Positions 1-7,378 of a stretch of 9,576 bases of DNA are shown piece by piece. The translations under genes were made by a program, and so were the position numbers. The number at the start of each line of letters is the position of its first letter. Position 1 is the stretch's first letter. Under the pieces are notes generated by a model, which saw only the letters and a program-made list of their open reading frames with translations, was not told where the DNA came from and did not search any database. The DNA is from Cytophagales bacterium (GTDB lineage: Bacteria; Bacteroidota; Bacteroidia; Cytophagales; Cyclobacteriaceae), in NCBI GenBank assembly GCA_029262955.1, contig JAJCYL010000150.1, positions 1-9,576 on the forward strand, given 5' to 3'.

Positions 1-2718
1 ACACGAAGAGAAATTGGGAACCTCGCCAGGGAGATTTTCAAAGAAAAATTCAAGGAATTTGAACCGGAAGTGCTGGCGGTCGCAAAAGACGAAGAATTTA
101 TTCCCAAGTTTCTCACGGAACTCAATAAGGTAAAACAGGAGTTTGATAGTACGCTGAAACATTTGGGTAAAGAGGGCATGAGCATTATCAAAAAACATAA
201 CCTTGATGTCACTGATTTTGCCTATAAAGAAGGTGGTCCCGCCGGATATATTGAAAAGCTGTCAATTGGAAAGATCAATGCACCAGGTATCAGAATAGTG
301 AGCTCTGCCCTTGATGTCTCCTCCTGGTTTGCCAAGTCAAACCCCATAAAAGGTGCGATCAAGACGGCCACGGAAGATGGGCTGATCGAAATTTTGCAAC
401 AGGCTGTTCATCATTACAAAACGAATCAGGTACCCTACGAATCGGCCAATGAAGTTCTAAAATACCTCTACACCTATGGTATACTGGCCGATTTGGCAGG
501 TAAATTGGATGAGTACCGTGATGAGAATGAATTAATGCTGATATCCGATGCAGCAGTTTTTTTGAAGCAGATCATCTCGGATACGGAAACTCCTTTCATC
601 TATGAAAAAGTAGGGACACGTTTTCATCACTACTTAATCGATGAGTTTCAAGACACTTCCGGATTCCAATGGGACAACTTTAGACCCCTTGTTGAGAACA
701 GCCTGGCAGAAAACAATTTCAACCTGGTAGTTGGTGATGTCAAACAGTCTATATATCGATGGAGAGGTGGTGACCTGGATTTGTTATTGGAAGGTGTTCA
801 AAGAGATATTGGAGAGGAAAGGACAGCGTTTAAGGATCTGACGCAGAACTGGCGAAGCCGTCAAAACATTGTCGACTTTAATAATTCAGTTTTTCATTTT
901 GCACAAGAAGCGTTGGCAAAGCAGGCCATATTGAAGTTGGACGAGGTGGAGGACGAGGAAGCGAAGCTTGTACTTGTTGAAAAAGCCAAAAAAATCAGTG
1001 TGGCGTATGGAGAAGTAATCCAGGAGTGTGCCAAAGAATTTGATGCAGACGAGGGAGGCTTTTTAAGATTCAGATTTTTCCCTTTTACCGGAATGAATGG
1101 GCTCGAATGGAAAGACAATGCGTTACTACAGCTTCCAGGGATGGTTGAAGAGCTGCAGGATCAAAAATACTCACTTCGAGACATCGCAGTGTTGGTCAGA
1201 ACCAGAGCTGAGGGAAGAGCGGTAGTCGATCACTTTTTACACTATCAGTCCGCTTCGCCAAAAGAAGGTTATAGCTACGATGTTATCTCCTCAGAGTCTC
1301 TTTATATAGAAAATTCTTCGGTTACTCGTTTTCTAATTGCTTGTTTGAATTACATCTACAAACCTGACGATGCCATTCAACGAGTACACATGGCTTACGA
1401 ATATCAGGTATATATTAAACCAAACGACAAGGCACTCAACGAACTGTTTTCGGACTCGGCTGATCAAAGAGATGATGAAAAGTTCAGGGAACAGTTCGCC
1501 AATAATTTTTTTGAGTCTATTCCTGAGCTAAGGAAAAATTCAATTTATCAATTGATTGAGGAAGTGATTCGAATCTTTGAGTTGGATTCGTTTGGGGAAG
1601 AAAGAGCATATCTGCAGGCATTCCTCGATGCAGTAATTGATTTTACAAAAACAGAGAACGACGATATCCTCTCATTCCTCTCCTGGTGGGAGCTGATAGG
1701 AAGAGAGCGCACAGTAATGGTTTCAGAGGATCAGGACGCGATCAGGATTATGACCATACACATGGCAAAGGGTCTTCAATTCAAGGCAGTTTTGGTTCCA
1801 TTTTGTGAATGGAATATGGATGGTCTTCAGGGTTTTGATAATATTTTGTGGAGTCATGATGAAACTCCTCCATTCAATCAAGCACCTTTTCTCCCGCTCA
1901 ACTACAGTACTAAACTAAAATCAACAGTATTTTATAAGGATTTCTACCAGGAACTGATCAAATCTTACCTGGATAGTCTGAATATATTGTATGTCGCTTT
2001 TACCAGAGCTGAAGAAGTACTCATGGCTTCTCTACCTCAGCATCGAAACAGAGGCGAGATCAAAGCGAGTTCAGGCATCTTAGATCAATATTTTGATTCG
2101 GATTATAAATTGGACAGGTTTAATACCATCCCCAATGAGGATTACCTAGAATTATCCTGCGGTAATTATCCATCACTGGGAGTTGAGGAAATAGAAGAAA
2201 CGGTGACTCCGGTATTTCTGGATCACTTTCCAAGCTACGACTGGTCAGATCGATTAACCATCAAAAGAGAATTTACAGCGGTCAATCAAATTGAGAAATC
2301 TGAGGTTGAACTTAATGTTCTTCGGGAGATATTAATAGAGCTGGAATCTGTTGAAAATTTAAGAAAGGTTATCACAACGAAATTAAATGAAGGATTAGCG
2401 CATCAAAGCCAGCGAGAAGCCATAAACTCAAAAATGAACCAACTGTTGTCTATGGAAAAGGTGAGAGCCTGGTTTAGCCCAACAGTTAAAGTAGCAATGA
2501 ATGCCATTATTATTATGCCCGGACAAGGTGAGATGTTGGTGGATCGAATAGTTTACAAAACCAATGAGATTGATCTCATTCAGTTGGTATGTGTAGAGAT
2601 AGCTGACGAGGAAAAGGAACAATTCAATGCCGCAATTGAGCATTTCAAGTCTGGCGATAAGGACGTGAAGGGTTATATTCTAAACCTGTCTACATCGGAA
2701 GTTATCGGCCCGCTTTAA
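1..2718 (+). CDS. addA: AddA-type UvrD/RecB-family helicase subunit, 5'-truncated by window edge
   Basis: ATP-dependent 3'-5' DNA helicase subunit of an AddAB double-strand-break resection complex. The frame is open from base 1, so the start, Walker A and motif Ia lie upstream; about 905 residues are visible of a family usually near 1050-1150. Visible superfamily 1 motifs are motif II LIDEFQDTS (634-660), motif III VGDVKQSIYRWRGGD (730-783 region), motif IV QNWRS (from about 844), motif V IMTIHMAKGLQFK (1741-1788) and motif VI LYVAFTRAEE (1981-2016). The helicase therefore looks intact. The C-terminal part (about 2281-2718) follows the outline of the usual RecB-like nuclease domain, but the catalytic positions look lost: the GxxxH histidine aligns with Arg (2323-2325), Asp is kept in VDR (2542-2544), and the expected IDYK reads IQLV (2578-2589). 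The gene ends 2 bp before a convergent SDR gene, and its presumed partner addB follows. The helicase family is certain; loss of nuclease activity is inferred from alignment by eye. Confidence 0.93.
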   Translation, partial: TRREIGNLAREIFKEKFKEFEPEVLAVAKDEEFIPKFLTELNKVKQEFDSTLKHLGKEGMSIIKKHNLDVTDFAYKEGGPAGYIEKLSIGKINAPGIRIVSSALDVSSWFAKSNPIKGAIKTATEDGLIEILQQAVHHYKTNQVPYESANEVLKYLYTYGILADLAGKLDEYRDENELMLISDAAVFLKQIISDTETPFIYEKVGTRFHHYLIDEFQDTSGFQWDNFRPLVENSLAENNFNLVVGDVKQSIYRWRGGDLDLLLEGVQRDIGEERTAFKDLTQNWRSRQNIVDFNNSVFHFAQEALAKQAILKLDEVEDEEAKLVLVEKAKKISVAYGEVIQECAKEFDADEGGFLRFRFFPFTGMNGLEWKDNALLQLPGMVEELQDQKYSLRDIAVLVRTRAEGRAVVDHFLHYQSASPKEGYSYDVISSESLYIENSSVTRFLIACLNYIYKPDDAIQRVHMAYEYQVYIKPNDKALNELFSDSADQRDDEKFREQFANNFFESIPELRKNSIYQLIEEVIRIFELDSFGEERAYLQAFLDAVIDFTKTENDDILSFLSWWELIGRERTVMVSEDQDAIRIMTIHMAKGLQFKAVLVPFCEWNMDGLQGFDNILWSHDETPPFNQAPFLPLNYSTKLKSTVFYKDFYQELIKSYLDSLNILYVAFTRAEEVLMASLPQHRNRGEIKASSGILDQYFDSDYKLDRFNTIPNEDYLELSCGNYPSLGVEEIEETVTPVFLDHFPSYDWSDRLTIKREFTAVNQIEKSEVELNVLREILIELESVENLRKVITTKLNEGLAHQSQREAINSKMNQLLSMEKVRAWFSPTVKVAMNAIIIMPGQGEMLVDRIVYKTNEIDLIQLVCVEIADEEKEQFNAAIEHFKSGDKDVKGYILNLSTSEVIGPL

Positions 2719-2720
2719 GC

Positions 2721-3359
2721 TTAGTTTGAAATATTAACTGCTTGTTTGAGACACAAGTTATTCTCTAAAACGTCGAGCATGAATTTTGCAACATCCAACC
2801 TGGAGATAGTGATTTTGAGTTTCTGGTTGTCATCGGTAGTAGCGATAACAGGTTTTGAATTTTTTCTATTGGTTAAGCCGACAGGTCGTACAAAAGTCCA
2901 GTTGTGATTTGTTTTTTGGAGATAAGCTTCTTGTTCTTCATGGGCTTTATATGGATGCCTAATATTGCTGTTTTCGATAAACCATTTGAACCATCCCGGA
3001 ATAGTCTTTTTTGTTGGACCAACTCCCCAGGCAGATAGTACAATTAATCGCTCGCTACTGACGTTGGGCAAAATATGGTCCCAGGTTTTGGTGAAAAAAT
3101 CCTTTGGTGTAACCAGTGGTGCCCAGGGAAAATCATTGCTCCTGGAAATGTTCAAAGTACTCAGAATGGCGTCGAATTCACCTTCAAGAAGTTCAGTCTT
3201 AATGGCGTCCGCTGATCCATTTAAGATGGTCAATGATGAATGACCTGTTAGACGTTCGGGATTTCTAGTGACAGCCACTACTTCATAATCACGATCAATT
3301 GCTTCATTGAGAACCAACCTACCGGTTCTTCCTGTTGCTCCAAGTATTAAGATCCTCAT
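2721..3359 (-). CDS. NAD(P)-binding atypical SDR (NmrA/SDR a5-like) protein
   Basis: A 212-residue cytoplasmic Rossmann-fold protein. The N-terminus shows beta-1 followed by GATGRTGR (residues 7-14, GxxGxxG with G7, G10 and G13), the dinucleotide-binding turn of atypical extended SDRs such as NmrA-like and SDR a5 proteins. VAVTRNPERL follows at beta-2, where an Arg often favours NADP(H). LSAWGVG, YKAHEEQEAYLQKTNHNWTFVRP and a closing strand match the usual layout of this group: a Ser/Gly strand, a modified YxxxK-like region, then the xWTFVRP motif. The length is normal and the gene appears complete. Members act as redox sensors, NADPH-dependent reductases or sugar epimerase relatives; the substrate here is unknown. 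It starts with ATG at 3357-3359, is divergent from addB (125 bp gap) and converges on addA with only 2 bp between stops, so it must be transcribed apart from the repair genes. A role in recombination is not indicated. Confidence 0.88.
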   Translation of the reverse strand: MRILILGATGRTGRLVLNEAIDRDYEVVAVTRNPERLTGHSSLTILNGSADAIKTELLEGEFDAILSTLNISRSNDFPWAPLVTPKDFFTKTWDHILPNVSSERLIVLSAWGVGPTKKTIPGWFKWFIENSNIRHPYKAHEEQEAYLQKTNHNWTFVRPVGLTNRKNSKPVIATTDDNQKLKITISRLDVAKFMLDVLENNLCLKQAVNISN

Positions 3360-3484
3360 TGCAAAATCGGTGGCATTTTAATTGGCTCGTAATATAGATT
3401 TTTTACTAATTAAGATAGGATAACCGGCTAACTTCAATTTCTTTGAACATCTGAATACCTTCAAAACTGACATAGTAAATTCCA
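3360..3484. promoter_or_regulatory. Divergent intergenic region, SDR / addB
   Basis: These 125 bp separate the 5' ends of the minus-strand SDR gene and addB, so promoters for both should lie here. On the plus strand TTTCTTTG (about 3438-3445) is one mismatch from the Bacteroidota -7 element TAnnTTTG, but no well-spaced -33 TTTG is evident. On the minus strand only weak AT-rich candidates are seen. The promoter role is inferred from gene layout rather than from a clear motif. Confidence 0.4.
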
Positions 3485-6349
3485 TTGCCTGATCAACCAA
3501 CTTTCTTAGAAGATATTATCCTTGACCTCGAAAAGAAGAAGGTCGACTGGAAGAACACCACACTTGTCTTTCCTAATAAAAGAGCGGGTCTTTTTTTTAG
3601 AAAATACCTGGCCCAGCATCTGAAGGAAACTTCGCTCTCTCCGAAAGTTTATAGCCTGGAAGAATTTGTGCTCCATTTTTCTGACTCTGTTCAGGCCGAT
3701 CAATTGAGCCTCATTTTCGATCTATTTGAAGTTTATAGAAAGATAAACCCCCGGGCCGAGAGTTTTGACCGATTCTATTATTGGGGAGAAATGTTGCTCA
3801 AGGATTTTGAGGACATTGACCAGCATCTGGTAGATCCCCGACAAATATTCCGTGGAGTGAAAGATCAAAAAGAGCTGGAAGAAAATTTTCGTTTCCTTGA
3901 TCCCGAACATATCAAAGTGATTCAATCTTTTTGGTCCAGTTTTCTTCCTAAGGCTTCTGATCAACAAATTCAGTTTTTGAGACTGTGGGAAGTACTCTAC
4001 CAGGTTTATCAGGAATTCAGGGATAAACTAAAAGGACGAAATGAAGGGTATAAAGGGATGCTCTACCGCGAGGTCCTGTCATTCCTGGATTTGAAAGTGA
4101 AGGTATGGGAAAAGGGTGACCTTGTATTTGCCGGGTTCAACGCACTAACTAAGGTTGAAGAGGAGCTCATTAAATATTTTGTTAGAGAAAAGAAGGCCAG
4201 GCTCTATTGGGACTATGATGACTACTATTTGAATGGTGAATTACAGGAGGCTGGCACTTATCTGAGAAAGTATAAAGCCGATTTACACCTGGGTAAATCA
4301 TTTTCTGAACAGCCCTTAGATAACTTTCTAAAGACATCCAAAGAATTTAAATCCATTGGTGTTCCGCTCAGGATTGGGCAGGCAAAGGTGACAGGAAAAT
4401 TACTAACTGAGGAAGAAGGTTTGAATGATGAGAGGACCGTTGTGGTTTTGGCTGATGAAGGCATGCTTTTTCCCGTTTTGAATAGTGTTCCTCCTTCAGT
4501 TCAGGACATTAATGTCACCATGGGGTTTCCGCTGAAGCACACTCCCCTTTATAGCCTGTTGCAAGCCCTTTTGGAGCTTCAACAAAATCTTAGACCCGGG
4601 AAAGACGGTAAGACTTACTTCTATTATCGCCATGTACTTTCGCTACTGCGTCATCCTTACATTATCGAAGCTTATAGTGAAGAGGTAAAGGCCATAGGTG
4701 ATAAGATTGAGAAATATAATAAGGTTTATGTCGGATCAGATTGGTTACAGGAATATCACACCTTTTTCGGAGAAATTTTCGTGGTTGTTGATGAAAAGAC
4801 CTTACCAGCTTACGTGGAGGGTATCCTGGTTAAAATTGTTGATCAGGATACAGATAGCCTTGAAAAGGAGTATATCCATCACTTTTTAAGACAGTTGAGA
4901 AGATTAAGCGATTTAGTAATTGGCCGGGAAGTGAAACTGGAGATGTCAATCTTTTTGAAACTCTTCCGTCAAATCATGCAATCATTGAGACTGCCATTTA
5001 GTGGTGAACCATTGAGAGGTTTGCAGATTATGGGTATTCTCGAAACAAGGAATTTGGATTTTGAAAATGTAATTATCTTATCGATGAACGAGGGATCCTG
5101 GCCACAGGAAAATCGTTCGTCAAGCTTTATACCCTACAATATTCGAAAAGCATTTGAGCTGCCAACTTATGACCAGCAGGAGTCCATTTATGCGTATCTT
5201 TTTTACCGGTTGATGCAGCGCTCCAAACGGGTTTGGTTTATGTACAATACCGAGGAGGACTTCAATTTAAAAGGAGAGATAAGCAGGTATGTCAGACAGC
5301 TCGAATTGGAATCTGGCTATCAAGTTGAACATCAGCTGCTGACCCTTCCGGTTAATATTGTTCCGCCTCAACCCATCACTATCAAGAAGACCGAGGAGGT
5401 GATGGCTGGATTGAGTCGATATACCACCTCCACGGAGAACACGAAAAGGCTTACTCCCTCGGCGTTAAATATTTACCTTGATTGCCGACTCAAATTCTAC
5501 TTTCGATACATCATCAACCTCTACGAACCAGAGGAAGTCAAGGAGGAGATTGATCCTGGCTCATTTGGGAATATCCTTCACCTGACTATGGAATTGCTTT
5601 ATGGTAATTTCACCGAGGAGAAAGGTCATAATCATGTCACCAAAGAGGACATTGGTGAGCTGCGAAAACAATTACCCGAAATTGTAGCCCATGCCTTCAG
5701 GAAACACTATGGATTGATATCCGATCAGGATTTCAAGTTTGAAGGAAGAAATATCATTGCCCGATCAATTATCATGAAATTCGCCAATGCCATTCTTGAT
5801 AAGGATACGGTTTATGCACCATTTGATGTGATTGGCTTGGAAGCGGGAGAACGGGAGGGGTTTGCATTAGAATTACCAGTTGATTTGAAAACCACGGTGG
5901 CACTCAAAGGAATCATTGATAGGGTAGATCTAAAAGATGGTGTGGTTAGGGTTATAGATTACAAAACCGGAAGAGACGAGAAAAAGGCCGAGGACTTGGC
6001 ATCTTTGTTTGATCGTGATGACAAAAAGCGGAACAAAGCCGCCATGCAGGTCCTTTATTATGCCTTGATGTTTCATCGGGGTTATCCAGAGATGGATTAC
6101 CCTATTATGCCCGGGATTTTCAATAGCCGTGAACTCTTTAGCGATGAATTTGATGTAAAAATCAAAATGGTGAACGAGAAGGGCCGATACTCCCAGGTAT
6201 GGGATGCCCGGCCACTCTTACAAGAATTCGAGAGTGAATTATCAGGACTGCTTCGTGAGATTTTTGACCCATCCGTTGATTTCGATCAGACCGAAGATGT
6301 AAAGAAATGCCGTTGGTGCCCTTACAAGGGAATTTGCCATCGTGGATAG
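3485..6349 (+). CDS. addB: AddB-type PD-(D/E)XK nuclease subunit with 4Fe-4S motif
   Basis: Second subunit of the AddAB-like resection complex, 954 residues, of the Bacteroidota type. The N-terminus FLEDIILDLEKKK then TTLVFPNKRAGLFFRKYL (residues about 25-43) corresponds to the first strand of the inactivated helicase half; no GxxGxGKT Walker A is present. A degenerate helicase 2 region includes FENVIILSMNEGSWP. The C-terminal RecB-like nuclease begins at LTPSALNIYLDC (Cys667), then GNILH (His699), IDRVD (Asp812) and IDYKTG (Asp825, Lys827), so all catalytic positions are kept. The ending C942-x2-C945-x5-C951, together with Cys667, is the classic AddB iron-sulfur staple. The start is TTG at 3485: an in-frame stop lies at 3476-3478, the only alternative upstream is ATT at 3479, and the family N-terminus begins right here. 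No clear Shine-Dalgarno sequence is visible. The likely partner is the AddA-like helicase upstream, although the SDR gene separates the two. Confidence 0.93.
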   Translation: MPDQPTFLEDIILDLEKKKVDWKNTTLVFPNKRAGLFFRKYLAQHLKETSLSPKVYSLEEFVLHFSDSVQADQLSLIFDLFEVYRKINPRAESFDRFYYWGEMLLKDFEDIDQHLVDPRQIFRGVKDQKELEENFRFLDPEHIKVIQSFWSSFLPKASDQQIQFLRLWEVLYQVYQEFRDKLKGRNEGYKGMLYREVLSFLDLKVKVWEKGDLVFAGFNALTKVEEELIKYFVREKKARLYWDYDDYYLNGELQEAGTYLRKYKADLHLGKSFSEQPLDNFLKTSKEFKSIGVPLRIGQAKVTGKLLTEEEGLNDERTVVVLADEGMLFPVLNSVPPSVQDINVTMGFPLKHTPLYSLLQALLELQQNLRPGKDGKTYFYYRHVLSLLRHPYIIEAYSEEVKAIGDKIEKYNKVYVGSDWLQEYHTFFGEIFVVVDEKTLPAYVEGILVKIVDQDTDSLEKEYIHHFLRQLRRLSDLVIGREVKLEMSIFLKLFRQIMQSLRLPFSGEPLRGLQIMGILETRNLDFENVIILSMNEGSWPQENRSSSFIPYNIRKAFELPTYDQQESIYAYLFYRLMQRSKRVWFMYNTEEDFNLKGEISRYVRQLELESGYQVEHQLLTLPVNIVPPQPITIKKTEEVMAGLSRYTTSTENTKRLTPSALNIYLDCRLKFYFRYIINLYEPEEVKEEIDPGSFGNILHLTMELLYGNFTEEKGHNHVTKEDIGELRKQLPEIVAHAFRKHYGLISDQDFKFEGRNIIARSIIMKFANAILDKDTVYAPFDVIGLEAGEREGFALELPVDLKTTVALKGIIDRVDLKDGVVRVIDYKTGRDEKKAEDLASLFDRDDKKRNKAAMQVLYYALMFHRGYPEMDYPIMPGIFNSRELFSDEFDVKIKMVNEKGRYSQVWDARPLLQEFESELSGLLREIFDPSVDFDQTEDVKKCRWCPYKGICHRG

Positions 6350-6370
6350 TTCGTATTTATTACTTTTTTA

Positions 6371-6396
6371 CCTCGTCCTCGTTTGCAATGAGGATG
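6371..6396 (+). repeat. REP copy A
   Basis: Unit with 5' tag CCTCGT, stem CCTCGTT, loop TGC, right arm AATGAGG, then ATG. One G-T wobble replaces a G-C pair in the stem. It starts 21 bp after the addB stop and could shape the addB mRNA 3' end, but no T-tract follows. It is followed at 6397-6430 by a near copy of the RAYT 3' end. Confidence 0.88.
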
Positions 6397-6430
6397 TGCT
6401 CAACTTAACAACTGAATTTTAACAAATCAG
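6397..6430 (-). repeat. Duplicate of the RAYT gene 3' end (copy A tail)
   Basis: These bases match 6510-6543, which hold the last codons and stop of the RAYT gene: the first 20 bases are identical, and 29 of the first 32 match. They follow REP copy A exactly as the true gene end follows REP copy C. It is therefore either a remnant of a former RAYT end or part of an extended repeat unit. Confidence 0.8.
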
Positions 6431-6431
6431 A

Positions 6432-6456
6432 CTCGTCCTTGTTTACAACGAGGATG
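6432..6456 (+). repeat. REP copy B
   Basis: 5' tag (A)CTCGT, left arm CCTTGTT, loop TAC, right arm AACGAGG, then ATG. The stem keeps pairing through one T-G wobble. The tail at 6457-6483 (CTG then TGCTCAATTAACCACT) is a more diverged relative of the tails that follow copies A and C. Start-to-start distances are about 61 bp from A and 52 bp to C. Confidence 0.85.
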
Positions 6457-6483
6457 CTGTGCTCAATTAACCACTCCATTAAA

Positions 6484-6509
6484 CCTCGTCCTCGTTTGCA
6501 ACGCGGATG
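6484..6509 (+). repeat. REP copy C, adjoining the RAYT stop
   Basis: 5' tag CCTCGT, left arm CCTCGTT, loop TGC, right arm AACGCGG (one mismatch), then ATG. It lies three bases from the RAYT stop codon and is the proximal 3' repeat of the RAYT gene. Confidence 0.87.
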
Positions 6510-6512
6510 TGC

Positions 6513-7064
6513 TCAACTTAACAACTGAACCTTAACCAATCCTTTCTTTCCCGCATAATCCCTGGCTGAACTAAATATGTAATGTTCCGGATCTTCAACA
6601 ATCATGGCCTTTACTGGATTATTGTGTAGATAATCAAGCCGTACATCCATCATGTTATTTGTACTCAGCTCTATCGCGTGATTATCATCCTTCCAAAACT
6701 TGTACTTAGAAATTCTTTTTAACCTCCTTCCCATAAATTCGAATTGTTCGAGCATCCACTCCCTACGACTTTCTGGTTCGGTAGCGATCATCTTTAGTAT
6801 TCTTTTAGCCGTGAATTTCTTAAAATCACGGATAATAGCTGAGAGGTTATATCCTTTCTGGGCTTGTATAATCAAATGAAGATGATTGCTCATTATGCAC
6901 CAGGAATACACAATCAAACCCTTATTGTCGATGCAGTAATTGAGAGAGTCAACGATCTCAATTTTGTAGTCTTTCCTTGAAAAGACATCAATCCAGTTGA
7001 CAACGGTGAATGTGACGAAATAAAGAGCATTTTGATCAGAGATAGTGTAGCGATCTCCAGACAT
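6513..7064 (-). CDS. REP-associated tyrosine transposase (RAYT, Y1/HUH family)
   Basis: A 183-residue single-strand DNA endonuclease/transposase of the IS200-like Y1 superfamily, thought to nick and mobilise REP palindromes. Counting from the chosen start, the HUH motif is SNHLHLII (His61, His63, metal binding). The candidate nucleophile is the Tyr of DYLHNNPVKA (Tyr145), which aligns with the Tyr of the DYIYINPVK segment recalled from the E. coli RAYT. RDFKKFTAKRI and FWKDDNH are further RAYT-like signatures. The start chosen is ATG at 7062-7064, giving MSGDRYTISDQ before the first strand YFVTFTVV. An in-frame ATG at 7113-7115 would add 17 residues (MIITVYKFTFIQ...) with no family resemblance. 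The stop codon (6513-6515) lies four bases beyond a REP copy, and the last codons are part of a duplicated sequence. All visible catalytic residues are intact, so the protein may be active. Confidence 0.92.
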   Translation of the reverse strand: MSGDRYTISDQNALYFVTFTVVNWIDVFSRKDYKIEIVDSLNYCIDNKGLIVYSWCIMSNHLHLIIQAQKGYNLSAIIRDFKKFTAKRILKMIATEPESRREWMLEQFEFMGRRLKRISKYKFWKDDNHAIELSTNNMMDVRLDYLHNNPVKAMIVEDPEHYIFSSARDYAGKKGLVKVQLLS

Positions 7065-7144
7065 ATATATAGATAATGTTTGGATAAATGTAAACTTATA
7101 AACCGTTATTATCAATAATTATTTAGATGAAGTGTGGTTGCCTT

Positions 7145-7169
7145 CATCCTCGTTGCAAACGAGGACGAG
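7145..7169 (-). repeat. REP copy D, inverted, upstream of RAYT
   Basis: Read on the minus strand, this is tag CTCGT, left arm CCTCGTT, loop TGC, right arm AACGAGG, then ATG, with a perfect 7-bp stem. It is the only full copy in this orientation and lies 80 bp before the RAYT start, giving the inverted bracket around the gene. Confidence 0.9.
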
Positions 7170-7172
7170 AAC

Positions 7173-7195
7173 GTGGGTTGCAAACAAGATAAGAG
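7173..7195 (-). repeat. Degenerate inverted REP copy next to copy D
   Basis: It retains the core GTTGCAAAC of copy D followed by a decayed arm (AAGATAAGAG against GAGGACGAG). The stem can no longer form well. It is probably an old inverted copy in tandem with D. Confidence 0.5.
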
Positions 7196-7236
7196 CGTTT
7201 GCCATCAAGGTTAGATTTTGTGATGCTGGACTCTAT

Positions 7237-7262
7237 CCTCTTCCTCGTTTTTAACGAGGATG
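7237..7262 (+). repeat. REP copy E
   Basis: 5' tag CCTCTT, perfect stem CCTCGTT / AACGAGG around loop TTT, then ATG. It is the first member of the plus-oriented cluster filling the gap between RAYT and the SRPBCC gene. The tag differs from the usual TCGT. Confidence 0.87.
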
Positions 7263-7282
7263 TACAAATTCTTGACTCACAT

Positions 7283-7299
7283 TCGTCCTCATTTATAAC
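7283..7299 (+). repeat. REP copy F, half unit
   Basis: Tag TCGT and left arm CCTCATT with TATAAC are present, but the right arm GAGGATG is missing and copy G begins five bases later. It is likely a deleted or decayed copy. Confidence 0.55.
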
Positions 7300-7304
7300 C
7301 TTAT

Positions 7305-7330
7305 CCTCGTCCTCGTTTGTAACGAGGATG
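7305..7330 (+). repeat. REP copy G
   Basis: 5' tag CCTCGT, perfect stem CCTCGTT / AACGAGG with loop TGT, then ATG. It is the best preserved member of the upstream cluster. Confidence 0.9.
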
Positions 7331-7341
7331 CCGTGCCTTAT

Positions 7342-7367
7342 CCTCGTCCTCATTTGTATCGAGGATG
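7342..7367 (+). repeat. REP copy H
   Basis: 5' tag CCTCGT, left arm CCTCATT, loop TGT, right arm ATCGAGG, then ATG. The inner stem has two mismatches while the outer four pairs remain. It starts 37 bp after the start of copy G. Confidence 0.82.
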
Positions 7368-7378
7368 CCTGCCTCATA

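Larger units (their letters stand above)
6371..7169 (-). mobile_element. REPtron-like unit: RAYT gene bracketed by REP palindromes
   Basis: The minus-strand RAYT gene is enclosed by palindromic repeats of one family. Three copies lie past its 3' end (6371-6509) in plus orientation, and a perfect-stem copy before its 5' end (7145-7169) is in the opposite orientation. This arrangement, with inverted REPs around a single-copy HUH tyrosine transposase, is what has been described for RAYT/REP systems in proteobacteria. There is no tnpB and no insertion-sequence-like long terminal structure, so it resembles a domesticated or REP-spreading unit rather than an IS200/IS605 element. The limits given are the outer edges of the nearest repeats and not proven element ends. 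Confidence 0.7.

Noticed and set aside
894..1118. Antisense open frames within addA, the SDR gene, addB and the AraC gene (for example 894-1118, 2428-2643, 2965-3243, 3506-3967, 4258-4464, 8341-8559, 8907-9251)
   Set aside because: They lie opposite or out of frame with strongly supported protein families and have no recognisable domains or own context.
2700..2760. Bidirectional terminator between addA and the SDR gene
   Set aside because: No convincing GC-rich inverted repeat with a T-tract was found at the 2-bp junction or just inside either gene end.
6371..6509. REP hairpins as intrinsic terminators of addB
   Set aside because: The stems are stable enough, but no T-tract follows any of them; an effect on mRNA stability remains possible.
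6513..7115. Full IS200/IS605 insertion sequence
   Set aside because: The protein has RAYT features rather than classical TnpA ones, there is no tnpB, and the flanks are multi-copy REP units rather than single IS ends.
7065..7115. 17-residue N-terminal extension of RAYT from ATG at 7113-7115
   Set aside because: The extension has no family-like sequence, while the inner ATG at 7062-7064 gives the normal RAYT length and N-terminus.
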